From positions 1-64,000 of the forward strand of contig JARDVN010000001.1 of the NCBI GenBank assembly GCA_028994555.1: DNA of 64,000 nucleotides. Reading direction: 5' to 3'. The translations under genes and the position numbers were made by a program. Below are positions 1 through 11,110 of the stretch, in pieces (position 1 is the stretch's first letter; each line of letters opens with the position of its first letter). The notes beneath the pieces were generated by a model that saw nothing but the letters and a program-made list of their open reading frames with translations, had not been told where the DNA came from and made no database searches. This stretch comes from Citrobacter amalonaticus (GTDB lineage: Bacteria; Pseudomonadota; Gammaproteobacteria; Enterobacterales; Enterobacteriaceae).

Positions 1-685
1 TGTAGTGCTCACGATCGATACGCCGTTCGTGCAGCAGTTTGGCAATGCGTTTGTACTCGGCAGGATGCAGATAGCGGAAGCAATAATCTTCCAGCTCCCA
101 CTTCAACTGACCGATACCTAATCGGTTCGCCAGTGGCGCGTAGATGTTGGTGCACTCTTTCGCCGCCAGAACACGCTCATCTTCCGGCGCGTCTTTCACT
201 TCGCGCAGATGGGCGATTCGTTCGGCAAGTTTAATCACCACACAGCGGAAATCGTCGACCATCGCCAGCAGCATGCGCCGGACGTTATCGACCTGCTCTG
301 AGGAGACGGAATCGGTATGGGTCGCTTTCAACTGGCGAATGGCCGCCATGTCGCGCACGCCATGGATAAGCGTGACGATGGATTTGCCCACGCTCTCTTC
401 CAGGATATCTTCGCTGACGACATTGGCATCTGCCAGAGGGAACAGCAGCGCAGCCCGCAGCGTGTCGATATCCATACTCAGCGTGGAGAGGATTTCCACC
501 ATCTCCACACCACGCCACAGCAGCAGTTCCGCATCCGGATGCCCCTGTGTCTGTTGCAGGCAATACGCCCAGGTTTCGGCTAAGCGTTCACACGACTGCT
601 GGCTGGCGATCCCAAGACTTTCGATCCATTTTTTCGGGTCAAATTCCCCAGCTTTGTTTAGATGTGCACTTCTTACCGCAACCAT
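1..685 (-). CDS. relA: GTP pyrophosphokinase RelA, N-terminal part (runs off the window)
   Basis: RelA is the ribosome-associated (p)ppGpp synthetase of the stringent response, activated by uncharged tRNA in the A site. Only the first 228 or so residues are present, read from the ATG at 683-685 down to base 1 with no stop. The translation begins MVAVRSAHLNKAGEFDPKKW, the typical RelA N-terminus. It covers the degenerate HD-type region (for example FPLADANVVSED) that in RelA lacks hydrolase activity, and stops before the synthetase domain. rlmD lies directly upstream on the same strand, 48 bp away, as in E. coli. No frameshift is seen in this part. Confidence 0.95.
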   Translation of the reverse strand, partial: MVAVRSAHLNKAGEFDPKKWIESLGIASQQSCERLAETWAYCLQQTQGHPDAELLLWRGVEMVEILSTLSMDIDTLRAALLFPLADANVVSEDILEESVGKSIVTLIHGVRDMAAIRQLKATHTDSVSSEQVDNVRRMLLAMVDDFRCVVIKLAERIAHLREVKDAPEDERVLAAKECTNIYAPLANRLGIGQLKWELEDYCFRYLHPAEYKRIAKLLHERRIDREHY

Positions 686-733
686 TGTCCTCTCCTTAAG
701 GGACGTGACCTGTCGAAGTCGACAAGTCGTGAT

Positions 734-2036
734 TTATTTTGAATGCTCAAACAATACCATCGATTCCAGGTGTCCCGTGTGGGGGGAACATGTCGAGCAT
801 CGCCAGCCGTTGTATCTGGTATCCTGCGCGTAATAACGCCTCACTATCACGCGCCAGCGTGGCGGGGTTACAGGATACATAAACAATGCGGCCAGGCTGC
901 AATTTTATAATATGTTGCATCACGCCCGCAGCCCCTGCACGTGCGGGGTCGAGCAAGACTTTATCAAAACCGTTTTTGGCCCACGGCTGTCGGGTGACAT
1001 CCTCTTCAAGATTTTCATGAAAGAATGTCACATTGTGTAATCCATTCTGTTGTGCGTTCTCGCGCCCTTTTTCCACCAGCGCAGGCACGCCTTCCACGCC
1101 GACAACGCTTGCCGCCCGGGTCGCTAACGGGAGCGTGAAATTGCCCATCCCGCAGAAGAGATCCAGCACGCGATCGCCAGGCTGTACGTCCAGCCACGCC
1201 AGGGCACTGGCCACCATTTTCTGGTTTACGCCTTCATTGACCTGAATAAAATCACGCGGGCTAAAGTTTAAGCGTAGACCGTTTGACTCATACCAGGGCG
1301 TCTGACCAGAAACCGTTTCCAGTATCTCGCTATGCGGAGCCAGATACAGAGACAGTCCCTTAGAATGCGAAAAGCGTTCCAGTTTTTCGTTATCCGCGCG
1401 ACTTAACGGCGCGGTATGGCGCAGAATCATCAGCGTGCCGCTGCCTGCCTGCACCAGTTCAACGTGCCCGAGATGGCGAATTCCCTGCAGGCTGCCAAGA
1501 CATGCCCTGAGATCGGGCAGCAATGCGTCAAGTTGGGGCACCAAAATGGGGCACTGTTTAATATCGACAATCTCACTGGATGCCGTCTTGCGAAACCCCA
1601 TCTGGAACTGTTGGGTTTTCGGTTGATAATTGAGGCTCAGACGTGCGCGACGGCGATAGCCCCACGGCGCATCGGCGATCACCTCAGTGACGATGTTGTT
1701 CATCAGGCGTGACAGTGCGGCGCTTTTGCTACGCTGCTGGAGTTCAATACTGGCGTGCTGTTGCTGGCAACCGCCGCAAACGCCAAAGTGCGGACAGCGC
1801 GGTGTGACGCGTTCGGCGCTATCATTCAAACGGCGCTTAACCTGGGCTTTCGCGTACTGTTTTTTATCTTCTGTGATCGCCACTTCCGCACTTTCTTGCG
1901 GCAGTAATCCGGGGATAAACAGCGTCTTTCCGTTGTGTCGCGCAACGCCCTGACCAAAAGAGTCGAGGTCACTGGCAGTTACGGTTATGATCTGGCGCGT
2001 CGTCACGCGCCGTTTTGCAGAGTAGAATTGCGCCAT
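734..2036 (-). CDS. rlmD: 23S rRNA (uracil(1939)-C(5))-methyltransferase RlmD (one frameshift near the 3' end)
   Basis: RlmD (RumA) uses SAM to methylate U1939 of 23S rRNA. Visible are an N-terminal TRAM region, iron-sulfur cysteines at 81, 87 and 90 ([10 protein letters not shown]) plus a later QCPI cysteine, the SAM motif [14 protein letters not shown] and the catalytic [11 protein letters not shown] loop. The start is the ATG giving [10 protein letters not shown]; an upstream in-frame ATG would add six residues. A G6 run at 781-786 carries one extra base. As written the protein ends [12 protein letters not shown] and stops early; deleting one G gives [21 protein letters not shown] and a 433-residue protein, the family length. 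Divergent from barA, 57 bp apart. Confidence 0.95.
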
Positions 2037-2093
2037 CGGCGAGGTTATTCTCAATTTAACAGTGTGACCCTAATTGTCCCATAACGGAACTCC

Positions 2094-4850
2094 ATGACCA
2101 ACTACAGCCTGCGCGCTCGCATGATGATTCTGATCCTGGCCCCGACCGTGCTTATCGGTTTATTGCTCAGTATCTTTTTCGTTGTGCATCGCTACCACGA
2201 CTTGCAGCGTCAACTGGAAGATGCCGGTGCCAGTATCATTGAGCCTCTTGCGGTCTCTACCGAATACGGTATGAATCTGCAAAACCGAGAATCCATAGGC
2301 CAGCTCATCAGCGTTTTACATCGCCGCCACTCAGATATTGTGCGGGCGATTTCGGTCTACGACGAGGATAATCGCCTCTTTGTCACCTCGAATTTCAATC
2401 TCAATCCGTCGGAAATGCAACTGCCTCCGGGCTCACCGATCCCGCGCCGACTGAGCGTTGAGCGTCATGGTGATATTTTAATCCTGCGCACGCCGATCAT
2501 TTCAGAGAGCTATTCGCTTGACGAATCCCCGGCCACAGACGCGAAAAACGCAGGGAATATGCTGGGATATGTGGCGCTTGAGCTCGATCTCAAGTCGGTC
2601 CGCTTACAACAGTATAAAGAAATCTTCATTTCTTCCGTCATGATGCTGTTTTGTATCGGCATTGCGTTGATCTTTGGCTGGCGTCTGATGCGCGATGTGA
2701 CAGGGCCCATTCGCAACATGGTCAATACGGTTGACCGTATTCGCCGGGGGCAACTCGACAGCCGCGTTGAGGGCTTTATGCTTGGCGAGTTGGATATGTT
2801 GAAAAACGGCATTAACTCGATGGCGATGTCGCTCGCCGCCTATCATGAAGAGATGCAACACAATATCGATCAGGCGACCTCAGATTTGCGTGAAACGCTT
2901 GAGCAGATGGAAATCCAGAACGTTGAGCTGGACCTGGCGAAAAAACGCGCGCAGGAAGCCGCACGCATCAAATCTGAGTTTCTGGCCAATATGTCCCACG
3001 AGCTGCGCACGCCCCTGAACGGCGTGATCGGCTTTACGCGCCTGACGCTGAAAACGGAACTGAATACCACCCAGCGCGACCACCTGAATACTATCGAGCG
3101 GTCGGCAAATAACCTGCTGGCCATCATCAACGACGTCCTGGATTTCTCTAAGCTGGAAGCGGGTAAACTCATTCTCGAAAGCATTCCTTTCGCGCTGCGT
3201 AATACACTCGATGAAGTGGTGACGCTGTTGGCGCATTCATCGCACGATAAGGGACTGGAGCTGACGCTCAATATTAAGAATGACGTGCCGGATAATGTGA
3301 TTGGCGATCCGCTGCGTTTACAGCAGGTCATCACCAATCTGGTCGGCAACGCGATTAAATTTACCGAGAGCGGCAACATCGACATTCTGGTGGAGAAACG
3401 CTCGCTGAGTAACACCAAAGTCCAAATAGAAGTGCAGATCCGCGATACAGGCATCGGTATTCCTGAACGCGATCAATCACGCCTGTTCCAGGCTTTCCGT
3501 CAGGCCGACGCCAGTATTTCCCGTCGCCACGGCGGCACCGGACTGGGACTGGTGATCACCCAGAAACTGGTCAATGAGATGGGTGGCGATATCTCCTTCC
3601 ACAGCCAACCGCACCGCGGATCAACCTTCTGGTTCCATATCAATCTCGATCTGAATCCGAATGTGATCAACGACGGTCCGGCCACCGCCTGCCTGGCCGG
3701 TAAACGCATTGCCTACATTGAGCCGAATGCCGCCGCCGCGCAATGTACGCTGGATATTCTCAGCGAAACGCCGCTGGAGGTGGTCTACAGCCCTACGTTT
3801 TCCGCGTTGGCCGTTGAGCATTACGACTTTATGCTGCTCGGCGTTGCCGTCACCTTCAAAGAACCACTGACGATGCAGCATGAGCGGCTGATTCAGGCGA
3901 CCCAAATGGCCGAGTTCCTGATGCTGGCGCTACCGTGCCACGCTCAGGTGAACGCTGAAAAACTCAAGCAGGACGGCGTGGCCAGTTGTCTGCTAAAACC
4001 CCTGACCTCCACGCGTCTACTGCCGGCACTGGTGGATTTGTGCCACCAGAACCATCCCGAGAACCGTCTGGAATCAGACGAGAACAAAATTGCGATGACC
4101 GTCATGGCGGTCGATGATAACCCGGCGAACCTGAAGCTGATTGGCGCACTGCTGGACGATCAGGTACAGCACGTTGAGCTGTGTGATAGCGGCCAGCAGG
4201 CGGTCGATCGCGCAAAGCAAATGCAGTTTGATCTGATCCTGATGGATATTCAGATGCCGGATATGGATGGCATCCGGGCTTGCGAATTGATCCATCAGCT
4301 TCCCCATCAGCAACAAACACCGGTCATTGCCGTCACCGCACACGCGATGGCGGGTCAGAAAGAGAAATTGCTGAGCGCCGGAATGAATGACTATCTGGCA
4401 AAACCGATCGAAGAAGAGAAGCTGTGCAGCCTGCTGCAACGCTATAAACCCGGCGCGACCGTCCCGACACGCCAGAACAGCGTAGAACCTGTCGAACCCA
4501 TCTTCAATCCGAATGCCACACTGGACTGGCAACTGGCGCTGCGCCAGGCCGCCGGGAAACCGGATCTGGCACGCGATATGCTGCAAATGCTGATCAATTT
4601 CCTGCCGGAAGTGCGTAATAAAATCGAAGAGCAGCTGGTAGGCGAGAATCCAGAGGGCTTAATTGATCTGATTCATAAATTACATGGCAGTTGCGGTTAT
4701 AGCGGCGTACCTCGCATGAAGAATTTATGTCAGTTGCTGGAAAATCAGCTACGCGAAGGGACGCCGGAAGAGGAACTGGAACCCGAGTTTCTGGAGCTGC
4801 TTGATGAGATGGATAACGTGGCGCGAGAAGCCCGCAAAGGGTTGTTATAG
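2094..4850 (+). CDS. barA: Hybrid two-component sensor histidine kinase BarA
   Basis: BarA is the inner-membrane tripartite kinase that phosphorylates UvrY, which activates the CsrB/CsrC RNAs. At 918 residues it has the usual length. Order: membrane helix near residues 10-31, periplasmic segment, second helix near 177-200, HAMP, HisKA with the phospho-His at 302 ([12 protein letters not shown]), HATPase with DTGIGIP and GGTGLGL, a degenerate receiver, a true receiver with Asp718 ([13 protein letters not shown]), and an Hpt domain with His861 (HKLHGSC). The three phosphorelay residues were placed by codon count. Its ultimate target csrB lies in this same window at 12296-12663. Confidence 0.98.
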   Translation: MTNYSLRARMMILILAPTVLIGLLLSIFFVVHRYHDLQRQLEDAGASIIEPLAVSTEYGMNLQNRESIGQLISVLHRRHSDIVRAISVYDEDNRLFVTSNFNLNPSEMQLPPGSPIPRRLSVERHGDILILRTPIISESYSLDESPATDAKNAGNMLGYVALELDLKSVRLQQYKEIFISSVMMLFCIGIALIFGWRLMRDVTGPIRNMVNTVDRIRRGQLDSRVEGFMLGELDMLKNGINSMAMSLAAYHEEMQHNIDQATSDLRETLEQMEIQNVELDLAKKRAQEAARIKSEFLANMSHELRTPLNGVIGFTRLTLKTELNTTQRDHLNTIERSANNLLAIINDVLDFSKLEAGKLILESIPFALRNTLDEVVTLLAHSSHDKGLELTLNIKNDVPDNVIGDPLRLQQVITNLVGNAIKFTESGNIDILVEKRSLSNTKVQIEVQIRDTGIGIPERDQSRLFQAFRQADASISRRHGGTGLGLVITQKLVNEMGGDISFHSQPHRGSTFWFHINLDLNPNVINDGPATACLAGKRIAYIEPNAAAAQCTLDILSETPLEVVYSPTFSALAVEHYDFMLLGVAVTFKEPLTMQHERLIQATQMAEFLMLALPCHAQVNAEKLKQDGVASCLLKPLTSTRLLPALVDLCHQNHPENRLESDENKIAMTVMAVDDNPANLKLIGALLDDQVQHVELCDSGQQAVDRAKQMQFDLILMDIQMPDMDGIRACELIHQLPHQQQTPVIAVTAHAMAGQKEKLLSAGMNDYLAKPIEEEKLCSLLQRYKPGATVPTRQNSVEPVEPIFNPNATLDWQLALRQAAGKPDLARDMLQMLINFLPEVRNKIEEQLVGENPEGLIDLIHKLHGSCGYSGVPRMKNLCQLLENQLREGTPEEELEPEFLELLDEMDNVAREARKGLL

Positions 4851-4869
4851 GCCGGGCAGGCATCCGGCC
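4850..4869. repeat. REP-like inverted repeat between barA and garK
   Basis: A perfect 6-bp GC-rich inverted repeat (GGCCGG, 8-base loop, CCGGCC) begins at the last base of barA, in the 30-bp gap between the convergent barA and garK. The sequence resembles half of a REP element and probably ends or stabilises transcripts from either side. It lacks a clear T run. Confidence 0.5.
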
Positions 4870-4880
4870 AGTGAATCATC

Positions 4881-6024
4881 TCAGCGTAGCGTCTGACCCA
4901 TTTTGAGGGTCGCCGCGACGTTGCGCGCGGTCATGCGCACGTTTTCTGCGGCATTCTTTAACGCCTCGTCCAGTGTACAGATGGTGTAAATCACACTAAA
5001 GACGGCATCCAGTCCATGTTCATGGACGATGCCGACATCAGCCGTCAGGCTACCGGCAATACCGATCACCGGTTTGTTGTAGCGCTTCGCCACCTTCGCC
5101 ACGCCTACCGGCACTTTGCCGTGGATCGTCTGGCTATCAATACGCCCTTCTCCGGTGATCACCAGATCGGCATCGGCAACGGATTCATCCAGTTGCAGCG
5201 CATCGGTAACAATCTCAATCCCACGCCGCAATTGCGCACCGCAAAACGCATACAGCGCCGCGCCCATACCGCCGGCTGCGCCGCCGCCAGCCAGTTCAAG
5301 AACATCCACACCCAGGTCGCGGGCGATAATCCGTGCATAATGCGCCAGTGCCGTATCCAGACGATCGATCGTCTCTGCCGTCGCCCCTTTCTGAGGGCCA
5401 AACACCGCCGATGCCCCCCTCTTTACCGGTCAGCGGATTCGTCACATCACACGCCACTTCGATACGGCATGCGGCAAGACGAGGATCCAACTGGCTGATA
5501 TCAATCTGCGCAAGCGTATCGAGCGCCGCACCGCCCTTACCAATTTCATTGTGCCGCGCATCGAGCAATTTTGCCCCCAACGCCTGCACCATGCCCGCAC
5601 CGCCGTCGTTGGTCGCACTGCCGCCGAGCCCAATAATAATATGATCAACGCCAGCATCCAGCGCATGACGAATCAACTCCCCGGTTCCCCAGGAGGTTGT
5701 CTTTAATGGATCGCGTAACGCGACAGGCACCTGCTCCAGGCCGCTGGCTGCCGCCATCTCAATGAAGGCCGTGCGCTCGTCGCCGGATAAGCCATAAAAT
5801 GCAGTGACGGGTTCCCCAAGAGGGCCCGTGACGTCGACGTCAACAATGCGTCCCGTCGTCGCCGCGACCATGGCTTCGACCGTTCCTTCTCCTCCATCAG
5901 CAACCGGAAGTTTTACATACTCCGCATTGGGCCAGATTTCGCGAAAACCTTGCTCAATGGCGCTCGCCACCTCGAGGGCACTCAAACTTTCCTTATACGA
6001 GTCCGGTGCGATCACTATTTTCAT
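4881..6024 (-). CDS. garK: Glycerate 2-kinase, GarK family (one frameshift)
   Basis: Glycerate kinases of this family phosphorylate D-glycerate to 2-phosphoglycerate, the last step of glucarate/galactarate use. The translation begins [20 protein letters not shown] and contains [14 protein letters not shown] and [11 protein letters not shown], typical of GarK/GlxK. A G6 run (minus strand) at 5414-5419 has one extra base: the frame goes wrong after NPLTGKEG and resumes at [14 protein letters not shown]. With the base removed the protein is 380 residues, essentially full length. It is the last gene after gudP, gudX and gudD. E. coli K-12 has its garK elsewhere, while Salmonella-like genomes have a copy here. 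The paralogue glxK cannot be excluded on sequence alone, but gud linkage favours a glucarate role. Confidence 0.85.
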
Positions 6025-6076
6025 AAGCCGTCCTTACGCATGTTGACTCCACTAAGCATACACCCGGTTTACCGAT

Positions 6077-6104
6077 AAAAAATAACCGGTCCTTTTGGGA
6101 CCGG
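6077..6104 (-). terminator. Hairpin terminator between gudD and garK
   Basis: On the minus strand an inverted repeat (CCGGTCC, TTTT loop, GGACCGG) is followed by a short tract with six T. It lies just after the gudD stop and before garK. It could terminate part of the operon message and lower garK expression relative to gudD. Confidence 0.65.
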
Positions 6105-6112
6105 CGTCTGTC

Positions 6113-7453
6113 TCAACGAACCATGCATGGACGCTTGTTATCGAACGTCCAGTTCGGGATCAGATACTGCATCCCCATCGCGTCATCGCGTGCGCCCAGC
6201 CCGTGTTTCTGATACAGCTCGTGGGCTTTCATCACCTGGTCCATATCCAGCTCAACACCCAGACCCGGTTTCGCCGGTACCTGCACCATACCGCCTTTAA
6301 TTTCAAACGGCTCTTTAGTCAGGCGCTGGTTGCCTTCCTGCCAGATCCAGTGAGTATCGATCGCTGTTATTTTGCCCGGTGCCGCCGCGGCCACATGGGT
6401 AAACATCGCCAGTGAAACGTCAAAGTGGTTGTTGGAGTGAGAACCCCAGGTCAGACCGAATTCATGGCACATCTGCGCCACACGCACGGAACCCTGCATC
6501 GTCCAGAAGTGCGGGTCCGCCAACGGGATATCCACCGACTGCAATGACAACGTATGGCCCATCTGACGCCAGTCGGTTGCGATCATGTTTGTTGCCGTCG
6601 GCAGACCGGTAGCGCGACGGAACTCCGCCATCACCTCGCGGCCCGAGAAACCTTGTTCCGCACCGCACGGATCTTCCGCGTAGGCCAGCGATCCTTTCAG
6701 GTACTTACCGATGTTGATCGCTTCATTCAGTGACCATGCACCGTTGGGATCCAGCGTAACGCGCGCCTGCGGGAAGCGCTTTGCCAGCGCCACAATGGAT
6801 TCCGCCTCTTCTTCCCCAGCCAGCACGCCGCCTTTCAGTTTGAAGTCGTTGAAACCGTATTTTTCATACGCCGCTTCCGCCAGACGGACGACCGCATCAG
6901 GGGTCATCGCTTCTTCATGACGCAGACGATACCAGTCACATTGCTCATCCGGTTGGCTCTGATACGGCAGCGGGGTGGCCTTGCGATTCCCGACGAAGAA
7001 CAGATAACCGAGCATTTCTACTTCGCTACGCTGTTGACCGTCACCCAGCAAAGACGCCACGTTAACGCCCAGATGCTGCCCCAGCAGATCCAGCAGCGCG
7101 GCTTCAATCCCGGTGACCACGTGGATGGTGGTACGCAGGTCGAACGTTTGCAGGCCGCGGCCACCAGCATCTCGATCGGCAAAGGTATTACGTACCGCAT
7201 TCAGCACGTTTTTGTACTCACCAAGCGGTTTACCCACCACCAGTGGGATCGCGTCTTCCAGCGTCTTACGGATTTTTTCGCCGCCGGGGATTTCACCGAC
7301 GCCGGTATGACCTGAATTATCTTTAATGATCACGATATTTCGCGTGAAGAACGGAGCGTGAGCGCCGCTCAGGTTCATCAGCATACTGTCGTGGCCCGCA
7401 ACCGGGATAACCTGCATTGCCGTAACAACGGGAGTGGTAAATTGTGCGTTCAT
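6113..7453 (-). CDS. gudD: Glucarate dehydratase GudD
   Basis: GudD dehydrates D-glucarate to 5-keto-4-deoxy-D-glucarate in the cytosol. It belongs to the enolase superfamily: an N-terminal capping domain, then a barrel with the KxK base motif (FNDFKLKGG), acidic metal ligands ([20 protein letters not shown]) and the His general base in [12 protein letters not shown]. At 446 residues it is full length and intact. It lies 19 bp after gudX, its close paralogue, within the minus-strand gudP-gudX-gudD-garK operon. Confidence 0.95.
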   Translation of the reverse strand: MNAQFTTPVVTAMQVIPVAGHDSMLMNLSGAHAPFFTRNIVIIKDNSGHTGVGEIPGGEKIRKTLEDAIPLVVGKPLGEYKNVLNAVRNTFADRDAGGRGLQTFDLRTTIHVVTGIEAALLDLLGQHLGVNVASLLGDGQQRSEVEMLGYLFFVGNRKATPLPYQSQPDEQCDWYRLRHEEAMTPDAVVRLAEAAYEKYGFNDFKLKGGVLAGEEEAESIVALAKRFPQARVTLDPNGAWSLNEAINIGKYLKGSLAYAEDPCGAEQGFSGREVMAEFRRATGLPTATNMIATDWRQMGHTLSLQSVDIPLADPHFWTMQGSVRVAQMCHEFGLTWGSHSNNHFDVSLAMFTHVAAAAPGKITAIDTHWIWQEGNQRLTKEPFEIKGGMVQVPAKPGLGVELDMDQVMKAHELYQKHGLGARDDAMGMQYLIPNWTFDNKRPCMVR

Positions 7454-7472
7454 TGTTCAGTCCTTATACAAA

Positions 7473-8813
7473 TCAGTGACGGCCGAAAACGGGACGTTTA
7501 CGGTCAAAAGTCCAGCCGGGGATCAGGTACTGCATCGGGCCTGCGTCATTTCGCGCGCCGCCTGGCAGTTTTTTGTAAGCTTCATGCGCTTTCTGCACGT
7601 GATCCCAGTCCAGCTCAACGCCCAACCCAGGCGCATCGGGAACGGCAATTTTTCCGTTTTTAATCTCAAGCGGATTTTTCGTCAGACGGCAGTCGCCCTC
7701 CTGCCAGATCCAGTGGGTGTCGATGGCGGTCGGATTACCTGGCGCAGCGGCGCCGACGTGGGTAAACATCGCCAGTGAAATATCAAAGTGGTTGTTAGAG
7801 TGGCAGCCCCAGGTCAGCCCCCAGTCGTCGCACAACTGTGCCACACGTACCGCACCGGAAAGCGTCCAGAAATGCGGATCGGCAAGCGGGATATCGACGG
7901 CATTCAGCATTACCGCGTGGCCCATTTCGCGCCAGTTAGTGGCAATCATGTTCGTCGCCACCGGCAAACCGGTGGCGCGGCGAAATTCCGCCATCACTTC
8001 GCGACCCGAGAATCCCTGCTCTGCGCCACACGGATCTTCTGCGTAGGTGAGCACATCATTCAGGCCCTTACACAGTGCGATAGCCTCATCAAGCAACCAG
8101 GCGCCGTTGGGATCAACGGTAATACGCGCATCCGGGAAACGTTTTTTCAGCGCGCGGGCGGTTTCAATCTCTTGCTCGCCTGGCAGCACGCCGCCTTTGA
8201 GTTTGAAATCTTTAAAACCGTAGCGATCCTGCGAAGCTTCCGCCAGACGCACCACGGCATCGCTGTTGAGCGCTTCCTGATGACGCAGGTGATACCAGTC
8301 GTGATTGCCCGGCGTGGTCTCCAGATAAGGCAGATCGGTTTTGGTCCTGTCGCCCACGTAGAAAAGATAACCAAGCACTGTGACCGCATCACGCTGCTTG
8401 CCGGGTCCTAACAATTCGCAAACCGGCACGTTGAGCGCTTTGCCCAGCAGATCCAGCAGGGCAGCTTCCAGTGCGGCCACCGCGTTGACGCGCAGTTCGA
8501 ATGTCCATGCGCCTTTGCCAAAAGTATCAAAGTCAGCGGCCTGATTGCCTTTGTGGACCAACTGGACCACTTTATTCAGCCGGGCCACTTCCTGACCGAG
8601 CACCATCGGAATAGCATCAACCAGCGTCTGGTAGATAACCTCTCCGCCTGGCGCTTCACCGACGCCGGTGTTGCCGGCGTTATCGGTCAGCACCACGATA
8701 TTGCGGGTAAAGTACGCGTTATGCGCGCCGCCAATGTTGAGGAGCATACTGTCATGTCCGGCGACCGGAATGACCTTCATGTCCGTGATAACGGGGCTGG
8801 ATTGTGTCGTCAT
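7473..8813 (-). CDS. gudX: Glucarate dehydratase-related protein GudX
   Basis: This is a 446-residue paralogue of the adjacent gudD with the same architecture. It retains the lysine motif FKDFKLKGG, the [16 protein letters not shown] metal region and the His motif [10 protein letters not shown]. In E. coli GudX is described as a glucarate dehydratase-like protein with weak or no proven dehydratase activity; which substrate it prefers cannot be told here. Its ATG overlaps the corrected gudP stop (ATGA), so translation is probably coupled. Confidence 0.93.
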   Translation of the reverse strand: MTTQSSPVITDMKVIPVAGHDSMLLNIGGAHNAYFTRNIVVLTDNAGNTGVGEAPGGEVIYQTLVDAIPMVLGQEVARLNKVVQLVHKGNQAADFDTFGKGAWTFELRVNAVAALEAALLDLLGKALNVPVCELLGPGKQRDAVTVLGYLFYVGDRTKTDLPYLETTPGNHDWYHLRHQEALNSDAVVRLAEASQDRYGFKDFKLKGGVLPGEQEIETARALKKRFPDARITVDPNGAWLLDEAIALCKGLNDVLTYAEDPCGAEQGFSGREVMAEFRRATGLPVATNMIATNWREMGHAVMLNAVDIPLADPHFWTLSGAVRVAQLCDDWGLTWGCHSNNHFDISLAMFTHVGAAAPGNPTAIDTHWIWQEGDCRLTKNPLEIKNGKIAVPDAPGLGVELDWDHVQKAHEAYKKLPGGARNDAGPMQYLIPGWTFDRKRPVFGRH

Positions 8814-10169
8814 GATAGTTGTCCTGCGACCGGTTTCAGTTCGATACGTTTAATATCCCCCCACCAGCACCAGGTAGCTCAGTACCGCGATCAACGCATG
8901 CACGCCCACATAAATCAGCGCACCGTTGAAGGAGCCGGTCGTGCCAACGATGTAGCCAATGGCAATGGGTGTCACGATGCCAGAGATGTTGCCGAACATG
9001 TTGAACAGACCGCCGCTCAGACCGCTGATCTCCTTCGGCGCTGTATCAGCCATCACCGCCCAGCCCAGGGCACCGATACCCTTACCAAAGAATGCCAGCG
9101 CCATGAAACCGATAATCATCCACTCAACGTTGACGTAGTTACAGAACACCATCACCATCGACAGCAACATCCCCATCACGATAGGCGTTTTACGCGCAAT
9201 GTTCAGTGAGCCGGTCCGACGCATCAGCCAGTCGGAGATAATGCCGCCCAGCACCCCACCGATAAATCCGCACACCGCAGGAACCGAGGCCACAAAGCCC
9301 GCTTTCAGTATCGACATACCGCGCGCCTGCACCAGATAAACCGGGAACCAGGTGATAAAGAAGTAGGTCAACGCGTTAATGCAGTACTGTCCGATATACA
9401 CGCCGATCATCATGCGGGAACCCAGCAACTGCTTGACCTGTCCCCATTTCACGCTGAGTGGCACTTTGGCTTTGGTGTCTTTCTGATCCATGTTGATCAG
9501 CGCACCGCCTTCTGCAATGTATTCCAGTTCTTTCTTGTTCACACCCGGATGCTGGTTGGGCTCGTGGATCACTTTCAACCAGATAAAGCTGATGACGATC
9601 CCGAGGCCGCCCATAAAGAAGAACACATGCGACCAACCCACTTCGTGCGTCAGCCAGCCCATGATTGGGGCGAAAATAACGGTGGCGAAGTACTGCGCGG
9701 AGTTAAAGATAGCCACTGCCGTTCCCCTCTCCTGCGCCGGGAACCAGGCCGCGACGATGCGGCTGTTGCCTGGGAATGACGGCGCCTCCGCCAGACCGAC
9801 AAGGAAGCGCAGGGTAAACAGCGCAACGATGATGCCGAAGCCGCTGAAGATATCGACGAAGCCTTGTAACAAGGTAAACATCGACCAGATAAAGATCGAC
9901 CAGAAGTAAACGCGTTTGGAACCAAAACGGTCCAGCAGCCAGCCGCCCGGGATCTGCCCGATAACGTAGGCCCATGAGAACGCAGAGAAAACGTAACCCA
10001 TGCCAACCGGATCCAGACCAATGTCTTTGGCCATTTCCGAACCGGCAATGGACAAGGTGGCGCGATCGCCATAGTTGAAGGAGGTGACGATAAACAACAT
10101 CACCACTATCCAGTAGCGGGCATTGGTGCGTTTTTCCGCACCGCTCGCAGCCTGACTTAATGAACTCAT
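8810..10169 (-). CDS. gudP: D-glucarate/D-galactarate MFS permease GudP (one frameshift at the C-terminus)
   Basis: GudP is an inner-membrane anion:cation symporter-type MFS carrier that brings in glucarate. About twelve hydrophobic segments are visible, with the MFS signature [12 protein letters not shown] between helices 2 and 3 and a cytoplasmic loop rich in charged residues near the middle. A C6 run at 8857-8862 (plus strand) holds one extra base, so the written frame ends LVLVGGY. With it removed the tail reads [20 protein letters not shown] and the stop overlaps the gudX start. Corrected length is 452 residues. It is the first gene of the operon. Confidence 0.95.
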
Positions 10170-10332
10170 TGTTGCACTCCTGAATTTTCGCGTTAGTCAC
10201 GCTCACTCTGAACAGCACAACTGGTAGGGGATCAGAGGTGACGTTTCGTGTTTTTTATTGCAGCTTTTATTAGGTCGTTCGCCTTGCTAACTGCATTTTT
10301 TATAACTGGCAGGAGAAGTATAAAAAGCACCC

Positions 10333-10357
10333 GGTTCTTGCTCACCGTGCAAGAACC
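10333..10357. promoter_or_regulatory. Perfect 9-bp inverted repeat upstream of gudP
   Basis: GGTTCTTGC and GCAAGAACC flank a 7-base spacer, 164-188 bp upstream of the gudP start. There is no T run on either side, so an operator or an RNA hairpin is more likely than a simple terminator. The binding protein is unknown; CdaR, the known activator of gudP, is one candidate. Confidence 0.4.
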
Positions 10358-10381
10358 CAACATTTAGGTGACGTATCACTT

Positions 10382-10504
10382 ATGTTTATGGCAAAAGCCC
10401 AGGACGATGGAAGCGACTTCACGGAATTGAAAACCTACAACGGAAATCGCGTGGGGCTTACGTGGAAAAGGCAGGAGTGTGAAACAGGTCGCTTGACCCT
10501 ATGA
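10382..10504 (+). CDS. Possible 40-residue ORF, unknown function
   Basis: An ATG-to-TGA frame of 40 codons begins MFMAKAQDDGSDFTELKTYN and is hydrophilic, with no signal peptide or membrane segment. A GGTG-like element lies about 10 bases upstream, a weak ribosome site. A perfect hairpin starts directly at its stop codon. I do not recognise the product. It may be a real small protein, the remnant of a larger gene, or chance. Confidence 0.25.
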   Translation: MFMAKAQDDGSDFTELKTYNGNRVGLTWKRQECETGRLTL

Positions 10505-10551
10505 AAACGCCCCTAAAAACCCTTCTATATTGAGGGTATTTAGGGGCGTTT
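10505..10551. terminator. Long perfect hairpin downstream of the small ORF
   Basis: Arms AAACGCCCCTAAA (10505-10517) and TTTAGGGGCGTTT (10539-10551) pair over 13 bp, and after one mismatch a further 5 bp (ACCCT/AGGGT) pair around a 9-base loop. Only three or four T follow on either strand, so it may be a bidirectional terminator or a stabilising RNA structure. Confidence 0.55.
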
Positions 10552-10653
10552 GCCCGAGGCTAACTCGATTCAGTATTGGGTAGAATAGCGTCAGGTTGTT
10601 CCCGTGTCTGGCACCATTTGGGAGCCCCTCCCGGTAGGGGGGAGGGATAACTC

Positions 10654-11104
10654 TCAGGGTAAGAGTGTGCCCCAGTTTTCAACCCAGGGATTGGATTCAC
10701 TTTCGGGTTCCGGGTGCTCACTGGCATCAATCAGCAACATTTCCCCCCACGCGCTGTGCGCTTTGCTCCTGTAACAGGGCATCAAACTGTTTACCGCCGT
10801 TGCAGAAATTGACATAGCTGCTGTCGCCCAACGCAATCACGCCGTAACGCAGATTGGGCTGGAAACCCAGTTGGTCTTTGATTCCCTGATACAGCGGCAC
10901 AATGCTGTCCGGTAAATCGCCCTGTCCGGTCGTGGAGGTGACCACCAGCACGATTTTGTCCTGATATTCCTGCCAGTCCGCCAGTTCAGGATCTTCATAA
11001 ACAGTCGCTCTGTGCCCTTGCGCCGTCAGGATCGCTTCGGCTTCTTCGGCTACCAGCAGCGCGTTACCATACATTGTCCCGACAAAAATCCCAATTTCCG
11101 CCAT
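10654..11104 (-). CDS. yqcA: Flavodoxin YqcA (one frameshift)
   Basis: YqcA is a short-chain FMN-binding flavodoxin of the MioC type; its partner is not well defined. The translation starts [15 protein letters not shown], the phosphate-binding loop of the flavodoxin fold, and shows the flavin loops [12 protein letters not shown] and [20 protein letters not shown]6 run (minus strand) at 10743-10748 has one extra base that truncates the frame at residue 125. With it removed the protein continues [16 protein letters not shown] and ends at 149 residues, the E. coli length. It lies 6 bp after truC in the yqcC-truC-yqcA set. Confidence 0.93.
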
Positions 11105-11110
11105 GCTTAC

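Larger units (their letters stand above)
10170..10653. other. Intergenic region gudP/yqcA with inverted repeats
   Basis: This 484-bp stretch lies upstream of gudP and downstream of yqcA, so it must hold the gudP promoter. I see two strong inverted repeats (10333-10357 and 10505-10551) and one possible short ORF, each listed separately. I did not recognise a CdaR operator with confidence. Bases 10555-10653 hold only short GC-rich repeats just after yqcA. Confidence 0.6.

Noticed and set aside
7473..8813. gudX as an inactivated copy of gudD
   Set aside because: The frame is intact, of full length, and keeps the lysine, metal-binding and histidine motifs, so it is a conserved paralogue and not a pseudogene.
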